The notes beneath the pieces are model-generated. The model was not told the DNA's origin, ran no database searches, and worked only from the letters and a program-made list of their open reading frames with translations. The translations under genes were made by a program, and so were the position numbers. Shown here in pieces: positions 33,419 through 42,710 of a stretch of DNA of 64,000 bases. Within the stretch, counting starts at the first letter, position 1, and every line of letters starts with the position of its first letter. The DNA comes from Microbacterium hatanonis (GTDB lineage Bacteria; Actinomycetota; Actinomycetes; Actinomycetales; Microbacteriaceae): contig NZ_VRSV01000002.1 in the NCBI RefSeq assembly GCF_008017415.1, positions 496,001 to 560,000 of the forward strand. The letters run 5' to 3'.

Positions 33419-34707
33419 AGTACAAGATCGCAGCCGCCGGAGCGCTCGCTGTCTCAGCAGCCCTCACCCTGACCGCGTGCGGGGGAGGGACGACGGAGGC
33501 TTCCGGCCCGGTGACGCTCACGCTGTCAGGCTGGAGTCTGACGACGACGCCGGAATTCCAGGTGCTCGCCGACGGCTTCCACGAGAAGTACCCCGACGTC
33601 ACCGTCGAACTCAAGGAGTACGACCCCGCCGAGTACAACACGCTGGTCACGGCCGACCTCGCCGCAGGGGCAGGCCCCGACATCATCACGCAGAAGGAGG
33701 TCAGGTACGTCACGACCTTCCAGGAGGGCGGACAGCTCCTCGACGTCTCCGATGTGACCTTGCCCGACGGCATCAGCGGCACGGGTTCTTACGAGATCGA
33801 CGGTGCGACCTATGCCGTGCCCTACCGCCAGGACTCGTGGGTGCTCTACTACAACAAAGACCTCTTCGACGCCGCGGGCATCACCTACCCCGACGGCTCG
33901 TGGACGTGGGACGACTACGCCGCGGCCGAGGAGGATCTCGCCGCCGCCCTGGCGGACACGGGCAGCCCGGCGTACGGCGCGTACCAGCACCGCTGGCAGT
34001 CGACGGTGCAGGGCTTCGCGAACGCGCAGTCGCCCGACGCCGACATTCTCAGCGGCGAGTTCGACTACCTCGAGCCCTACTACGACCGCTCGATCGCGCT
34101 GCAGGACGACAAGGCCCAGGTCGACTACAACACGAGTGCTGCGAATCAGCTCGGCTACGGGTCGGAATTCGGCACACAGAAGGCGGCCATGATGCTGATG
34201 GGCACGTGGTACGTAGGATCGCTCGCCGCACAGCAGGCCTCAGGAGACGCGCAGGACTTCGCGTGGGGTGTTGCGCCCGCCCCGCAGTACGACTCCTCCA
34301 CCGCAGGCATCGACAACACGCCGGTCACGTTCGGCGACCCGACCGGGTTCGGCATCAATGCGGGCATCGACGGCTCGAAGACGCAGGCGGCGAAGGACTT
34401 CCTCACCTACGCGGCGAGTGCCGATGCCGCGAAGCGCCTCGCCGAGATCGCCATCTCGCCGGCGCTCCTGGATGACGACATCGCCGAGAGCTACTTCGCC
34501 TCGCCCGGTGTGCCGACCGACGAGCTCTCGCGCTTCGCGATCTCCACGCACGAGACGAAGCCCGAGAACCCCACGTCGAATAAGACGGCCGCCGTCCAGA
34601 GCATCCTGGGCGACCTGCACACCGGCGTGATGTCCGGATCGCAGTCGGTCGGCGACGCGATCGCCACCGCGCAGGACCGCGTGGCCAGCGAGGTCGGTTC
34701 GAACTGA
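33415..34707 (+). CDS. ABC sugar transporter substrate-binding lipoprotein (importer 2)
   Basis: A 430-aa SBP_bac_1 protein with signal peptide and lipobox L-T-A-C near residue 22. Features: LADGFHEKYPDVTVELKEYD, ITQKEVRYVTTFQEGGQLLD, YYNKDLFDAAGITYPD. It serves the permeases at 34802-36654. Start ATG overlaps the DUF2264 stop, and aaggag lies 8 bases before it. Neighbouring uronate genes suggest acidic oligosaccharides as ligand. Confidence 0.88.
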   Translation: MKYKIAAAGALAVSAALTLTACGGGTTEASGPVTLTLSGWSLTTTPEFQVLADGFHEKYPDVTVELKEYDPAEYNTLVTADLAAGAGPDIITQKEVRYVTTFQEGGQLLDVSDVTLPDGISGTGSYEIDGATYAVPYRQDSWVLYYNKDLFDAAGITYPDGSWTWDDYAAAEEDLAAALADTGSPAYGAYQHRWQSTVQGFANAQSPDADILSGEFDYLEPYYDRSIALQDDKAQVDYNTSAANQLGYGSEFGTQKAAMMLMGTWYVGSLAAQQASGDAQDFAWGVAPAPQYDSSTAGIDNTPVTFGDPTGFGINAGIDGSKTQAAKDFLTYAASADAAKRLAEIAISPALLDDDIAESYFASPGVPTDELSRFAISTHETKPENPTSNKTAAVQSILGDLHTGVMSGSQSVGDAIATAQDRVASEVGSN

Positions 34708-34708
34708 C

Positions 34709-34766
34709 CGGTGAGGGCCCCCTCGGGCCCTCACCGCGGTGGCCGGCCGGGGGGACCGGCCACCGC
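34709..34766 (+). other. Two tandem GC-rich hairpins between binding protein and permease genes
   Basis: Hairpin 1: arms 34710-34720 and 34725-34735, 11 bp, loop cctc, extendable by one pair. Hairpin 2: arms 34736-34746 and 34756-34766, 11 bp, 9-nt loop. They start right after the binding-protein stop and precede the permease start by 35 bases. Confidence 0.7.
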
Positions 34767-34801
34767 ATCCCCCCCCTCTTTCCGCTCAACGAGGAGTCTC
34801 C

Positions 34802-35734
34802 ATGACCACCACCGTCCCGGAGGTCGGTACGACCGCGCCGCCTCCCGTGCGCAAGCGCCGTTCGGCGTTGCGGCGCCGCAACGCGCTCATCGGGTGGAGC
34901 TTCATCCTGCCCAACTTCGTCGGCTTCGGGTTCCTGACCCTCTTGCCGGTGCTCATCCTCTTCTACATGGCGTTCACGAACTGGAACGTCTTCGGCAAGG
35001 CCGACTGGATCGGCTTCGCCAACTTCAGTCGTCTGCTGAGCGACGGCAGCTTCCACATCGCCTTCTGGAACACGATCTACTACTCGGCTCTGCACATCCC
35101 GCTGACGATCGTGGCCTCACTCGGTCTGGCACTGCTGCTCAACAACAAGCTGCGCGGGGTGGCCTTCTTCCGCACCGCCGCCTTCTTCCCGTACATCACC
35201 TCGATCGTCGCGATCGCGGTGGTGTGGAACCTGCTCTTCAGCCCCGAGTACGGGCCGATCAACGAGGCATTGCGCGCCGTGGGATTCGCGAACCCGCCGG
35301 GGTGGCTCACGTCGTCCGAGTGGGCGATGCCCGCCGTGGTGATCGTCAGCACCTGGCGCGACATGGGGTACTACATGATCCTGTTCCTCGCGGGGTTGCA
35401 GACGGTCCCGCGGGAGCTGCACGAGGCAGCGAGGGTCGACGGGGCGAACGTCATCCAGCGCTTCTTCAGCGTCACGTTGCCGTGCCTTCGCCCGACGATG
35501 TTCTTCGTCACGGTGATCCTCACCATCAACTCGTTCAAGATCTTCGACCTGATCCTCGTGATGACCGACGGCGGGCCGGGACAGTCGACGTCGGTGCTGT
35601 CGCAGTTCATCTACCGCAAGGGCTTCGAAGAGTCGCAGTTCGGTTATGCGTCGGCCGCGGCCGTCGCCCTGTTCTTCCTCTGCATCATCGTCACGATCCT
35701 GCAGTTCCTCTGGAACAAGAAGCGGAGTGTGTGA
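34802..35734 (+). CDS. ABC sugar transporter permease (MalF-type, importer 2)
   Basis: A 310-aa membrane protein, six helices, EAA loop E-A-A-R-V-D-G-A (about residue 213) in LHEAARVDGANVIQRFF. Ribosome site gaggag precedes ATG 34802. It pairs with the following permease; their junction is TGATG. Confidence 0.9.
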   Translation: MTTTVPEVGTTAPPPVRKRRSALRRRNALIGWSFILPNFVGFGFLTLLPVLILFYMAFTNWNVFGKADWIGFANFSRLLSDGSFHIAFWNTIYYSALHIPLTIVASLGLALLLNNKLRGVAFFRTAAFFPYITSIVAIAVVWNLLFSPEYGPINEALRAVGFANPPGWLTSSEWAMPAVVIVSTWRDMGYYMILFLAGLQTVPRELHEAARVDGANVIQRFFSVTLPCLRPTMFFVTVILTINSFKIFDLILVMTDGGPGQSTSVLSQFIYRKGFEESQFGYASAAAVALFFLCIIVTILQFLWNKKRSV

Positions 35735-36654
35735 TGTCCAAACTCCTCGTCCCCGCCGATGACCGCCGGGCCATCCGCCGGCTAGCCGAGAACCCGGGTC
35801 CGCTGCCGGCCCGCCGACGCGGTACCCGGCGTCTGCGACCGCTCGGGCGCGTGCTCGGATACCTGGCCCTCGCGGTGTTCGCCGTCGGTCTGCTCACGCC
35901 GTTCGTCTGGATGGTGCTGAGTTCGCTCAAGTCGCCGAACGAGGTCTTCTCGGTGCCGATCGTCTGGCTGCCCGAGACCTTCGTCTGGAGCAACTACATC
36001 GACATCCTGAGCCGTGCCGACATGTTGACGTGGATCCGCAACACCTTGTTCCTGGCGACGGCGGTCACGTTCCTCCAGGTGTTGACGGGCTCCTTCGCTG
36101 CCTACGGGTTCGCCCGCATCCGGTTCCCCGGCCGCGACGCGCTCTTCCTCGTGTACATCGGCACGATCGCCGTGCCGTGGCAGTCGTACATGATCCCGCA
36201 GTTCATCCTGCTGTCGAACCTCAAGGTATCCAACACGCTGTGGGCGATCATCCTGCTCCAGGCGTTCGGCGCCTTCGGCGTCTTCCTCATGAAGCAGTAC
36301 TACGAGACGATCCCCGAGGAACTCAGCGAGGCTGCTCGACTCGACGGGCTCAGCGAGTACGGCATCTGGCGACGCATCATGCTGCCCCTGTCCGTCCCCG
36401 CGTTGGCGAGCCTGACATTGCTCACCTTCGTCAACACGTGGAACGACTACCTCGGACCGCTCATCTACCTGCGCAATCCCGACCTGTGGACCATCCAGCT
36501 GGGACTGAAGAGCTTCGCGTCGAACTTGTACGACACCAACTACGCGTTGCTGTTCGCGGGTCTGACCATCTCGGTCATCCCCATCGCGGTCATCTTCCTC
36601 CTCGGCCAGAAGTACTTCATCGAGGGCCTCGCGACGAGCGGGCTGAAGGGCTGA
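35734..36654 (+). CDS. ABC sugar transporter permease (MalG-type, importer 2)
   Basis: A 306-aa permease with six helices and EAA loop E-A-A-R-L-D-G-L in PEELSEAARLDGLSEYG. The Arg-rich N-terminus is cytoplasmic and the C-terminus IEGLATSGLKG is typical for CUT1 systems. It overlaps the partner gene by one base and is followed after 2 bases by the YesL-like gene. Confidence 0.9.
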   Translation: MSKLLVPADDRRAIRRLAENPGPLPARRRGTRRLRPLGRVLGYLALAVFAVGLLTPFVWMVLSSLKSPNEVFSVPIVWLPETFVWSNYIDILSRADMLTWIRNTLFLATAVTFLQVLTGSFAAYGFARIRFPGRDALFLVYIGTIAVPWQSYMIPQFILLSNLKVSNTLWAIILLQAFGAFGVFLMKQYYETIPEELSEAARLDGLSEYGIWRRIMLPLSVPALASLTLLTFVNTWNDYLGPLIYLRNPDLWTIQLGLKSFASNLYDTNYALLFAGLTISVIPIAVIFLLGQKYFIEGLATSGLKG

Positions 36655-36656
36655 TC

Positions 36657-37325
36657 GTGCGTCGCGTCTCGCATGACACCTGGGGTGCGATCCTCGGTGT
36701 GTTCTACCTCGGCCTCATGGGCAATCTGCTCACGTGCGCAGCATCCCTTCCGGTCGTCGTGTTGCTGATGACGACCGACCCGGCCGTGTCCTGGCCGTGG
36801 ATCGCGCTGACAGCGCCCCTGGCGGCGCCCGCTCTCACCGCGATGTTCCGCGTCTTCCGCGACAGCGGCGACGGTTCATCAGCGGTCGTGCGCCCCTACC
36901 TACGGGCGTGGCTGCTCGTCTGGCGGCGTTCGATGATCACGGGACTGCTGATCACCGCGGTGCTGGTCGTTCTCGCGGTCGACGTGCGGATGCTGTCGGA
37001 CACGCCGTTCTCTGTGATCACGGTGCCTGCGCTTCTCGTACTCGCTTTCGTCGCCCTGGCGGCGGGTCTGCTCGCTCTCGTGGCCGTCAGCGAGGAGCCG
37101 ACCGCACGATTGCGAGACGTGCTGCGCGCCAGCCTGGTGCTGTCGGTGCGGCGGTGGCCGTTCAGCATCGTGTCGATCGTGGTCCTGGGTGTTCAGGTCG
37201 CGCTGTTCGCGAACTATCCGGCGCTCGCGCTCGGCTTGACCGCCGCCCCCGCGCTGTATGTGGCGTGGGCCAACTCCCGGTACTGCCTGCGGCCTGTTCT
37301 CGCCGTTGCCGAAGCCACTTCTTGA
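36657..37325 (+). CDS. YesL/DUF624 family membrane protein
   Basis: A 222-aa protein with about five hydrophobic helices; the start SHDTWGAILGVFYLGLMGNLLTCAASLPV and RAWLLVWRRSM are characteristic of the YesL (DUF624) family. In Bacillus, yesL lies beside the rhamnogalacturonan oligosaccharide importer genes, and homologues commonly accompany CUT1 importers; the function is not established. Here it sits between importer 2 and the glucuronyl hydrolase, the same kind of context. GTG start 2 bases after the permease stop. Confidence 0.8.
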   Translation: MRRVSHDTWGAILGVFYLGLMGNLLTCAASLPVVVLLMTTDPAVSWPWIALTAPLAAPALTAMFRVFRDSGDGSSAVVRPYLRAWLLVWRRSMITGLLITAVLVVLAVDVRMLSDTPFSVITVPALLVLAFVALAAGLLALVAVSEEPTARLRDVLRASLVLSVRRWPFSIVSIVVLGVQVALFANYPALALGLTAAPALYVAWANSRYCLRPVLAVAEATS

Positions 37326-37351
37326 TCGCCCTCGACGAAGGACGCCATCCC

Positions 37352-38566
37352 ATGAGTCACCTGTCCCTCCCCTCCTCCACCTCGGCAGGTGCGACGGTCT
37401 CCGCAATCGACGCGCGGTCGGCGATCGAGGCCGCACTGCAGACGGTGCGCCGAAACATCGAGGCCTGGGGTCCGTCGTACCCGGACGACACCACTCGAAA
37501 TGGTCGCTACCGGCCGCGCCCCGCCGGCGCCGGTGTCGGGGAGGGCGGCAATCGCGGGTGGACAACCAGCTTCTGGCCCGGCATGCAATGGCTCTCCTGG
37601 GAGATGTCCGGCGACGAGACGTTCCGGTCGGCAGCCCAGTCCCACGCGGCGGACTTCTCCCGGCGGGTCCGAGAAGGCGTCGACCTCGACACCCATGATC
37701 TCGGCTTCCTGTACAGCCTCGCGTCGGTGACCACGTCGCGGATGGGTTCGGACCCGGAGATCAGGGATGACGCGAAGAACGCGGCGCTCCTCGCCGCCGA
37801 TCACCTGATGGCGCGCTTTCTCGAACCGGCCGGCATCATCCAGGCCTGGGGAGATCTTCGCGATCCGGCGCAGGCCGGCCGGACCATCATCGACAGCCTG
37901 ATGAACATGCCGCTGCTGAGCTGGGCAGCCAGGCAGACGGGCGACCCGCGGTACTCCGACGCTGTCCGCCGCCACGCCGCACAGTTGCAGGCCCATATCC
38001 TCCGACCTGACGACACGACCTTCCACACCTTCTACTGGGATGTCGAGTCGGGGCGACCCCTCCGCGGGGCGACCGAGCAGGGTGCCTTCGACGATTCCTG
38101 CTGGGCCAGGGGTCAGGCGTGGGGCATCTATGGATTCGCCATCAACTCCCGCGCCACCGGAGACCCGGTTCTGCGCGAGGCGGCCTGGCGGTGCGCGCGA
38201 TATTTCCTCGCCCATCTCCCCGGCGACGACGTTCCCTACTGGGACCTCGTGTACGAGGACGGCAATACCGCGCCCCGCGACAGCTCGGCCGCGGCGATCG
38301 CCGCCTGCGGTCTGTTCGAGCTCGCTCGGTGGGAGCCGGGCACGGAGCGCGCGCTCGCGGCGACAGAGGCGGGCCACCGTCTCGTTTCCGCCCTCATCGC
38401 TCGGTGCGCGCCCGAGAACCCGTCCGACTCCGACGCGCTCCTGCTGCACGGTGTGTACGACCTGCCGAAGAACGTCGGCGTGGACGAGGGGACGCTCTGG
38501 GGGGACTACTTCTACCTAGAAGCGCTCGTGCGCATCGCCGACCCGGAGTGGGTGACGTACTGGTGA
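37352..38566 (+). CDS. GH88-family unsaturated glucuronyl hydrolase
   Basis: A 404-aa alpha/alpha-barrel hydrolase. Family marks: TTSFWPGMQWLSWE, H-D-L-G-F (Asp116) and I-I-D-S-L-M-N (Asp181), matching in order and spacing the two catalytic Asp of Bacillus UGL; QGAFDDSCWARGQAWGIYGF and LWGDYFYLEAL. It hydrates and releases 4,5-unsaturated uronic acid from the non-reducing end of lyase products. No signal peptide, so it is cytoplasmic. It stands directly before the uronate pathway genes and overlaps the FAH hydrolase start (GTGA). Confidence 0.9.
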   Translation: MSHLSLPSSTSAGATVSAIDARSAIEAALQTVRRNIEAWGPSYPDDTTRNGRYRPRPAGAGVGEGGNRGWTTSFWPGMQWLSWEMSGDETFRSAAQSHAADFSRRVREGVDLDTHDLGFLYSLASVTTSRMGSDPEIRDDAKNAALLAADHLMARFLEPAGIIQAWGDLRDPAQAGRTIIDSLMNMPLLSWAARQTGDPRYSDAVRRHAAQLQAHILRPDDTTFHTFYWDVESGRPLRGATEQGAFDDSCWARGQAWGIYGFAINSRATGDPVLREAAWRCARYFLAHLPGDDVPYWDLVYEDGNTAPRDSSAAAIAACGLFELARWEPGTERALAATEAGHRLVSALIARCAPENPSDSDALLLHGVYDLPKNVGVDEGTLWGDYFYLEALVRIADPEWVTYW

Positions 38567-39435
38567 GGCTCGTCAGCATCCGCACGGCCGAGGGAGAACG
38601 ACCTGGCGTGGCGGTCGAGATCGACGGGATCGACCGCGTGGTCGTCGTGCCCGGCGACGACACCGTCGTCGACATACTCGGAGACCCTCGAGCCCGTGCC
38701 GCTGCCCGTCGCGCGGCCGAATCCGTCACCGCAGCGTCGCTCGCGCTGGCTGACCTCGACCTGGCGGCACCGGTGCGTCCGGGCAAGATCCTGTGCCTCG
38801 GGTACAACTACCGCGGCCACGTTCCCGACGGTCGCGACCTGCGAGCGGACGACCCCGACTTCCCCGACGTGTTCGTCAAGACGCCGAACACCCTGGGCGG
38901 CCCGAGCGACCCGGTCGTGCTGCCGACGGGGGCAGACGACGTCGACTACGAGGGTGAGATCGCCCTTGTCATCGGCAAGACGGCCCGGTCGGTGCCCCAG
39001 GAGCATGCGTTGTCGTACGTGGGAGGCTTCACCCTGCTCAACGACGTCTCCGACCGCGCCTGGCAGCGCCGGCAGAGCCAGTGGACGATGGGGAAATGCT
39101 CCGACGGGTTCGCCCCACTCGGGCCTTGGATCGTCACGAGCGACGACATCGCCGACCCGCAAGACCTGGTGGTCGAGGTGCTGCGCGATGGTCGTGTGAC
39201 GGTGTCGCAATCCACCGCTACGACGATCTTCTCGGCGGCCTTCATCGTGCACTACCTCAGCACCGTCATGACACTCGAGCCCGGCGACGTGATCTCGACG
39301 GGTACCCCGCAGAAGCTTCCCGAGGCCCAGGCAGCCCACCATCCGCTCGCTTCCGGCGACGCGGTCACGGTGCGCGTGGCCGGCATCGGCGAACTCACCA
39401 CCGTCTTCGTCGCTACCCCGGAGGTTCGCGCATGA
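38563..39435 (+). CDS. FAH-family hydrolase in the uronate operon
   Basis: A 290-aa fumarylacetoacetate hydrolase-like protein: GKILCLGYNYRGHV, acidic metal cluster Y-E-G-E-I-A-L-V-I-G, MGKCSDGFAPLGPWIV, GDVISTGTPQKL. Family members cleave 1,3-diketo acids or isomerise/decarboxylate related compounds. Its substrate here is not assigned by the standard KduI-KduD-KDG pathway, so it may process a side product or a second diketo intermediate. It overlaps GH88 (GTGA) and the KduD-like gene (ATGA), mirroring the FAH-SDR order of the fucose operon. Confidence 0.82.
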   Translation: MRLVSIRTAEGERPGVAVEIDGIDRVVVVPGDDTVVDILGDPRARAAARRAAESVTAASLALADLDLAAPVRPGKILCLGYNYRGHVPDGRDLRADDPDFPDVFVKTPNTLGGPSDPVVLPTGADDVDYEGEIALVIGKTARSVPQEHALSYVGGFTLLNDVSDRAWQRRQSQWTMGKCSDGFAPLGPWIVTSDDIADPQDLVVEVLRDGRVTVSQSTATTIFSAAFIVHYLSTVMTLEPGDVISTGTPQKLPEAQAAHHPLASGDAVTVRVAGIGELTTVFVATPEVRA

Positions 39436-40196
39436 TTCTCGATTCGTTCCGCCTCGACGGCCAGGTCGCGCTGGTCACTGGCACCAGCCGCGGCCTCGGA
39501 CATGGCGCGGCCATCGCACTCGCTGAGGCCGGCGCCGATGTCGCCCTGCTCGATCGAGGCGAAGCCACCGAGACCGCCGAACGCATCCGCGCCCTCGGAC
39601 GCCGCGTACTCCCTCTGCGTTGCGACTTCGCGACCGCATCTCCCGAGGAGCTCGCATCGGCCGTCACCGAGGTCGTCGACGAGCTCGGACGAGTCGACGT
39701 CCTAGTGAACAACGCCGGCACGATCCGGCGCGCTCCCGCCATCGACTACACGCCGGACGACTGGAGCGACGTTCTGCGCGTTAACCTCGATGCCGTCTTC
39801 CACCTCTCGCAGGCCGCAGGCCGAAAGATGCTCGCGCAGGGGTCGGGCCGCATCATCAACGTCGCCTCGATGCTCTCGTTCCAGGGCGGCATCCTGGTGC
39901 CCGCGTACGCCGCATCCAAGCACGCGGTCGCCGGACTCACGAAGGCTCTCGCGAACGAATGGGCCGCGGCCGGGGTGACGGTCAACGCCGTAGCGCCGGG
40001 CTACATGGCCACCGACAACACCTCCGCTCTCCGGGCGGACGAAGACCGCGAGAAGTCGATCGTCGCGCGCATCCCCGCCGGCCGGTGGGGCGAGCCCGCC
40101 GACCTGGCGGGAGTGTTCGTCTTCCTGGCGTCGGCGGCTTCGGCCTACGTCACCGGCGCCGTCATCCCCGTCGACGGCGGCTGGCTCGTCCGATAA
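39432..40196 (+). CDS. kduD: 2-dehydro-3-deoxy-D-gluconate 5-dehydrogenase (KduD-like SDR)
   Basis: A 254-aa SDR: T-G-T-S-R-G-L-G cofactor motif, NNAGTIRRAPA, catalytic Ser in INVASMLSFQGG, Y-A-A-S-K, and the highly KduD-specific stretch GYMATDNTSALRADEDR followed by RIPAGRWGEP. KduD reduces 3-deoxy-2,5-hexodiulosonate, made by KduI, to 2-keto-3-deoxygluconate. Position between GH88 and kduI supports this. Confidence 0.9.
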   Translation: MILDSFRLDGQVALVTGTSRGLGHGAAIALAEAGADVALLDRGEATETAERIRALGRRVLPLRCDFATASPEELASAVTEVVDELGRVDVLVNNAGTIRRAPAIDYTPDDWSDVLRVNLDAVFHLSQAAGRKMLAQGSGRIINVASMLSFQGGILVPAYAASKHAVAGLTKALANEWAAAGVTVNAVAPGYMATDNTSALRADEDREKSIVARIPAGRWGEPADLAGVFVFLASAASAYVTGAVIPVDGGWLVR

Positions 40197-40230
40197 CCCA
40201 TTTCCGTCCCCTCGCCTCTCAGGAGCAACC

Positions 40231-41061
40231 ATGCAGCAGCGCTATGCCACCAACCCCGCTCAGATACCCGCGATGAGCACCGACGACCTGCGCGGGCAGT
40301 ACCTCGTGCCCGACGTCTTCGTCGACGGCGAGATCCGCGTCACCTACACCCATCACGATCGGATCGTGCTGGGGGGAGCCGTGCCCGCGGGGTCGGATCT
40401 GACGCTCACCGGCTACCCCGAGATCCGAAGCGAGTACTTCCTCGAGCACCGCGAACTCGGCATCGTGAACGTCGGTGGACCCGGTACGGTCACCGCCGAC
40501 GGCGAGGTGTACACCCTGGTCACGGGGGCCTGCCTCTACCTCGGTCGCGGTGTCCGCGACGTCGTATTCGCCGATGCGCAGGCGGAGTCGGGGGCGCAGT
40601 TCTATCTCTTCTCGGCGCCCGCCCACACGTCGTACCCTACGGTGCTGGTCGGCCCCGGCGAAGGGACCGTCCGAGAACTTGGCGACCAGGTGACGTCGAA
40701 CCGTCGCACGCTCAACCAGTACATCCACGAGAACGGCGTGGCCTCGTGCCAGATCGTGATGGGTGTCACACAGCTGCACCCCGGATCGATGTGGAACACG
40801 ATGCCGGCGCACACGCACGACCGCCGCACCGAGTGCTACTTGTACTTCGACGTGCCGGAGGACGCACGCGTGATCCACCTGCTCGGTCAGCGTGAGGAGA
40901 CACGCCACCTCGTCGTCGCCGACCGCCAGGCCGTCATCTCCCCCAGTTGGTCGTTGCATTCCGGCGTGGGGACGGCCGCGTACTCGTTCGTCTGGGCAAT
41001 GGCCGGCGAGAACCAGGCGTTCGACGACATGGACGCGGCGCCCGTCACCGAGCTGCGTTGA
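40231..41061 (+). CDS. kduI: 5-dehydro-4-deoxy-D-glucuronate isomerase
   Basis: A 276-aa KduI: zinc ligands His194, His196, Glu201 and His243 in PAHTHDRRTE and WSLHSG line up in order and spacing with the E. coli enzyme; YPEIRSEYFLEHRELGIVNVGG is characteristic. It isomerises 5-keto-4-deoxyuronate, which forms spontaneously from the unsaturated uronate released by GH88. Ribosome site aggag precedes ATG 40231. Confidence 0.95.
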   Translation: MQQRYATNPAQIPAMSTDDLRGQYLVPDVFVDGEIRVTYTHHDRIVLGGAVPAGSDLTLTGYPEIRSEYFLEHRELGIVNVGGPGTVTADGEVYTLVTGACLYLGRGVRDVVFADAQAESGAQFYLFSAPAHTSYPTVLVGPGEGTVRELGDQVTSNRRTLNQYIHENGVASCQIVMGVTQLHPGSMWNTMPAHTHDRRTECYLYFDVPEDARVIHLLGQREETRHLVVADRQAVISPSWSLHSGVGTAAYSFVWAMAGENQAFDDMDAAPVTELR

Positions 41062-41063
41062 CC

Positions 41064-41975
41064 GTGGCTTCGCCCTCCCCCACCCCGAAGGGCGCGCTGC
41101 TGACGGTCGGGGAGACCATGGCGATGATCGCCCCCGCGCGAGCGGGGCGGGTGGAAGAGGCCGACGCATTCCTCATCGACGCCGGCGGCGCGGAATCGAA
41201 TGTCGCCGCGCACGTCGCAGCCCTCGGGCATGAAACGCGGTGGTTCAGTCGGCTCGGCGACGATGCGCTGGGCCGTCGTGTCGCTCGGCAGTTGGCTTCC
41301 CGCGGTATCGACGTATCGGACGTCGTCTTCGATCGACGGCACCCCACAGGCCTCTACGTCAAAGACCCGGGGCGCGGGGTGATCTACCACCGGAGCGGAT
41401 CGGCGGCGTCGCTTCTGAGCGCCGCCGACGCGGAGCGAGTGGACCTCGACGGTGTCGCCGTGATGCACGTGTCGGGCATCACGGCGGCGTTGTCGTCCTC
41501 TGCCGCGGATTTCCTCGACCGAATGATCCGCCGGGCTCGACGCGCGGACGTGACCGTGAGTATCGACGTCAACCATCGAGCCGTCCTGTGGGCGCCCGGG
41601 CGGGCAGCGGCGGCGCTCGACGCGCTCGCGCGACAAGCGGACATCCTGTTCGCCGGACGCGACGAAGCCGAGTTTCTCTGGGCCACGCCGACCGCACAAG
41701 ACGTGCGGCGACGGTTTCCCGAGGTGCCAGAGCTGGTCGTCAAGGACGGCGACATCGGGGCCACGGCGTTCGTCGGCGATCGAGAGGTCTTCGAGCCTTC
41801 CGAGCGCGTCGATGTCGTTGACGTCGTCGGCGCGGGAGACGCCTTCGCGGGCGGCTACCTCGCCGCCCGACTGTCGGGCGCTGCGGTGGCCGACAGACTG
41901 CGGAGCGGGCATGCCCGTGCAGCCTTCACACTGACGACGATGGGGGACTCCATCGGAGAGAGGATCACCCGATGA
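41064..41975 (+). CDS. kdgK: PfkB-family sugar kinase, probable 2-keto-3-deoxygluconate kinase
   Basis: About 303 aa from GTG 41064 (TTG 41058 overlapping the kduI stop is possible). PfkB signatures: GGAESNVAAHVAALGH near the N-terminus and V-G-A-G-D-A-F-A-G-G-Y with the catalytic Asp near the C-terminus. It phosphorylates KDG to KDPG, the substrate of the next gene product. Function is assigned by family plus its place between kduI and the aldolase. Confidence 0.88.
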   Translation: MASPSPTPKGALLTVGETMAMIAPARAGRVEEADAFLIDAGGAESNVAAHVAALGHETRWFSRLGDDALGRRVARQLASRGIDVSDVVFDRRHPTGLYVKDPGRGVIYHRSGSAASLLSAADAERVDLDGVAVMHVSGITAALSSSAADFLDRMIRRARRADVTVSIDVNHRAVLWAPGRAAAALDALARQADILFAGRDEAEFLWATPTAQDVRRRFPEVPELVVKDGDIGATAFVGDREVFEPSERVDVVDVVGAGDAFAGGYLAARLSGAAVADRLRSGHARAAFTLTTMGDSIGERITR

Positions 41976-42613
41976 CGGGCACCGATTCATGGTTCGATGT
42001 CGCGTTCGCCGATGCGCCGCTCATGGCGATCCTGCGCGGCACCGGTGAGGAGCGCGCGGTGCGCCTGGCCGAGACGGCGTGGGATCTTGGTATCGATTCG
42101 GTCGAGGTCACCCTGCAGAGCAGTGATGACGAGCGAGCCCTCCGAGAAGTCGCGCGACGCGCGTCCGCCCGCGGCAAGAGCGTGGGGGCCGGCACCATCC
42201 TGACCCGGGATCAGGTCGAGGTCGCCGTTGACGCCGGGGCGGCCTTCGTCGTATCGCCGGGCTTCGACCCCGTGATCATCGACGCGGCTCGTACCCGCGG
42301 CATCCCGATCCTTCCGGGTGTGGCGACCCCGAGCGAGGTGCAGCAGGCCTACGCCAACGGACTGAGGTGGATGAAGGCGTTTCCGGCGGAATGGCTCGGC
42401 ACCGGATGGTTCCGTCACCTGCGAGGCCCGTTCCCGGACGTGCGGTTCGTCGCCACCGGCGGACTGGACGCCGGCAACGTCTCGGCCTTCCTCGACGCGG
42501 GCGTGCGCGTGGCGGCCGTGGGCTCGGCGCTCGAAGACGCCACCCAACTCCACCTTCTTGCCGACATCTTGCGTCGACGCAGGGAATCCGCGCGAGACCC
42601 TGCAGGCAAGTAA
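41972..42613 (+). CDS. eda: 2-keto-3-deoxy-6-phosphogluconate aldolase
   Basis: A 213-aa class I aldolase of the KDPG/KHG type: E-V-T-L-Q with the catalytic Glu, G-A-G-T-I-L, SPGFDP, and Schiff-base Lys135 in W-M-K-A-F-P-A-E. It splits KDPG to pyruvate and glyceraldehyde 3-phosphate, completing the uronate branch. Overlaps the kinase gene (ATGA). Confidence 0.9.
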   Translation: MTGTDSWFDVAFADAPLMAILRGTGEERAVRLAETAWDLGIDSVEVTLQSSDDERALREVARRASARGKSVGAGTILTRDQVEVAVDAGAAFVVSPGFDPVIIDAARTRGIPILPGVATPSEVQQAYANGLRWMKAFPAEWLGTGWFRHLRGPFPDVRFVATGGLDAGNVSAFLDAGVRVAAVGSALEDATQLHLLADILRRRRESARDPAGK

Positions 42614-42710
42614 GTCTCGGATACCTCCCCGCTGACCTGGCGACGCCCAGATGGAACAGGTGCCGATAAGGCCTCTCGATAGAGTCGACGCGACGGGACG
42701 GGAGGTCGCG

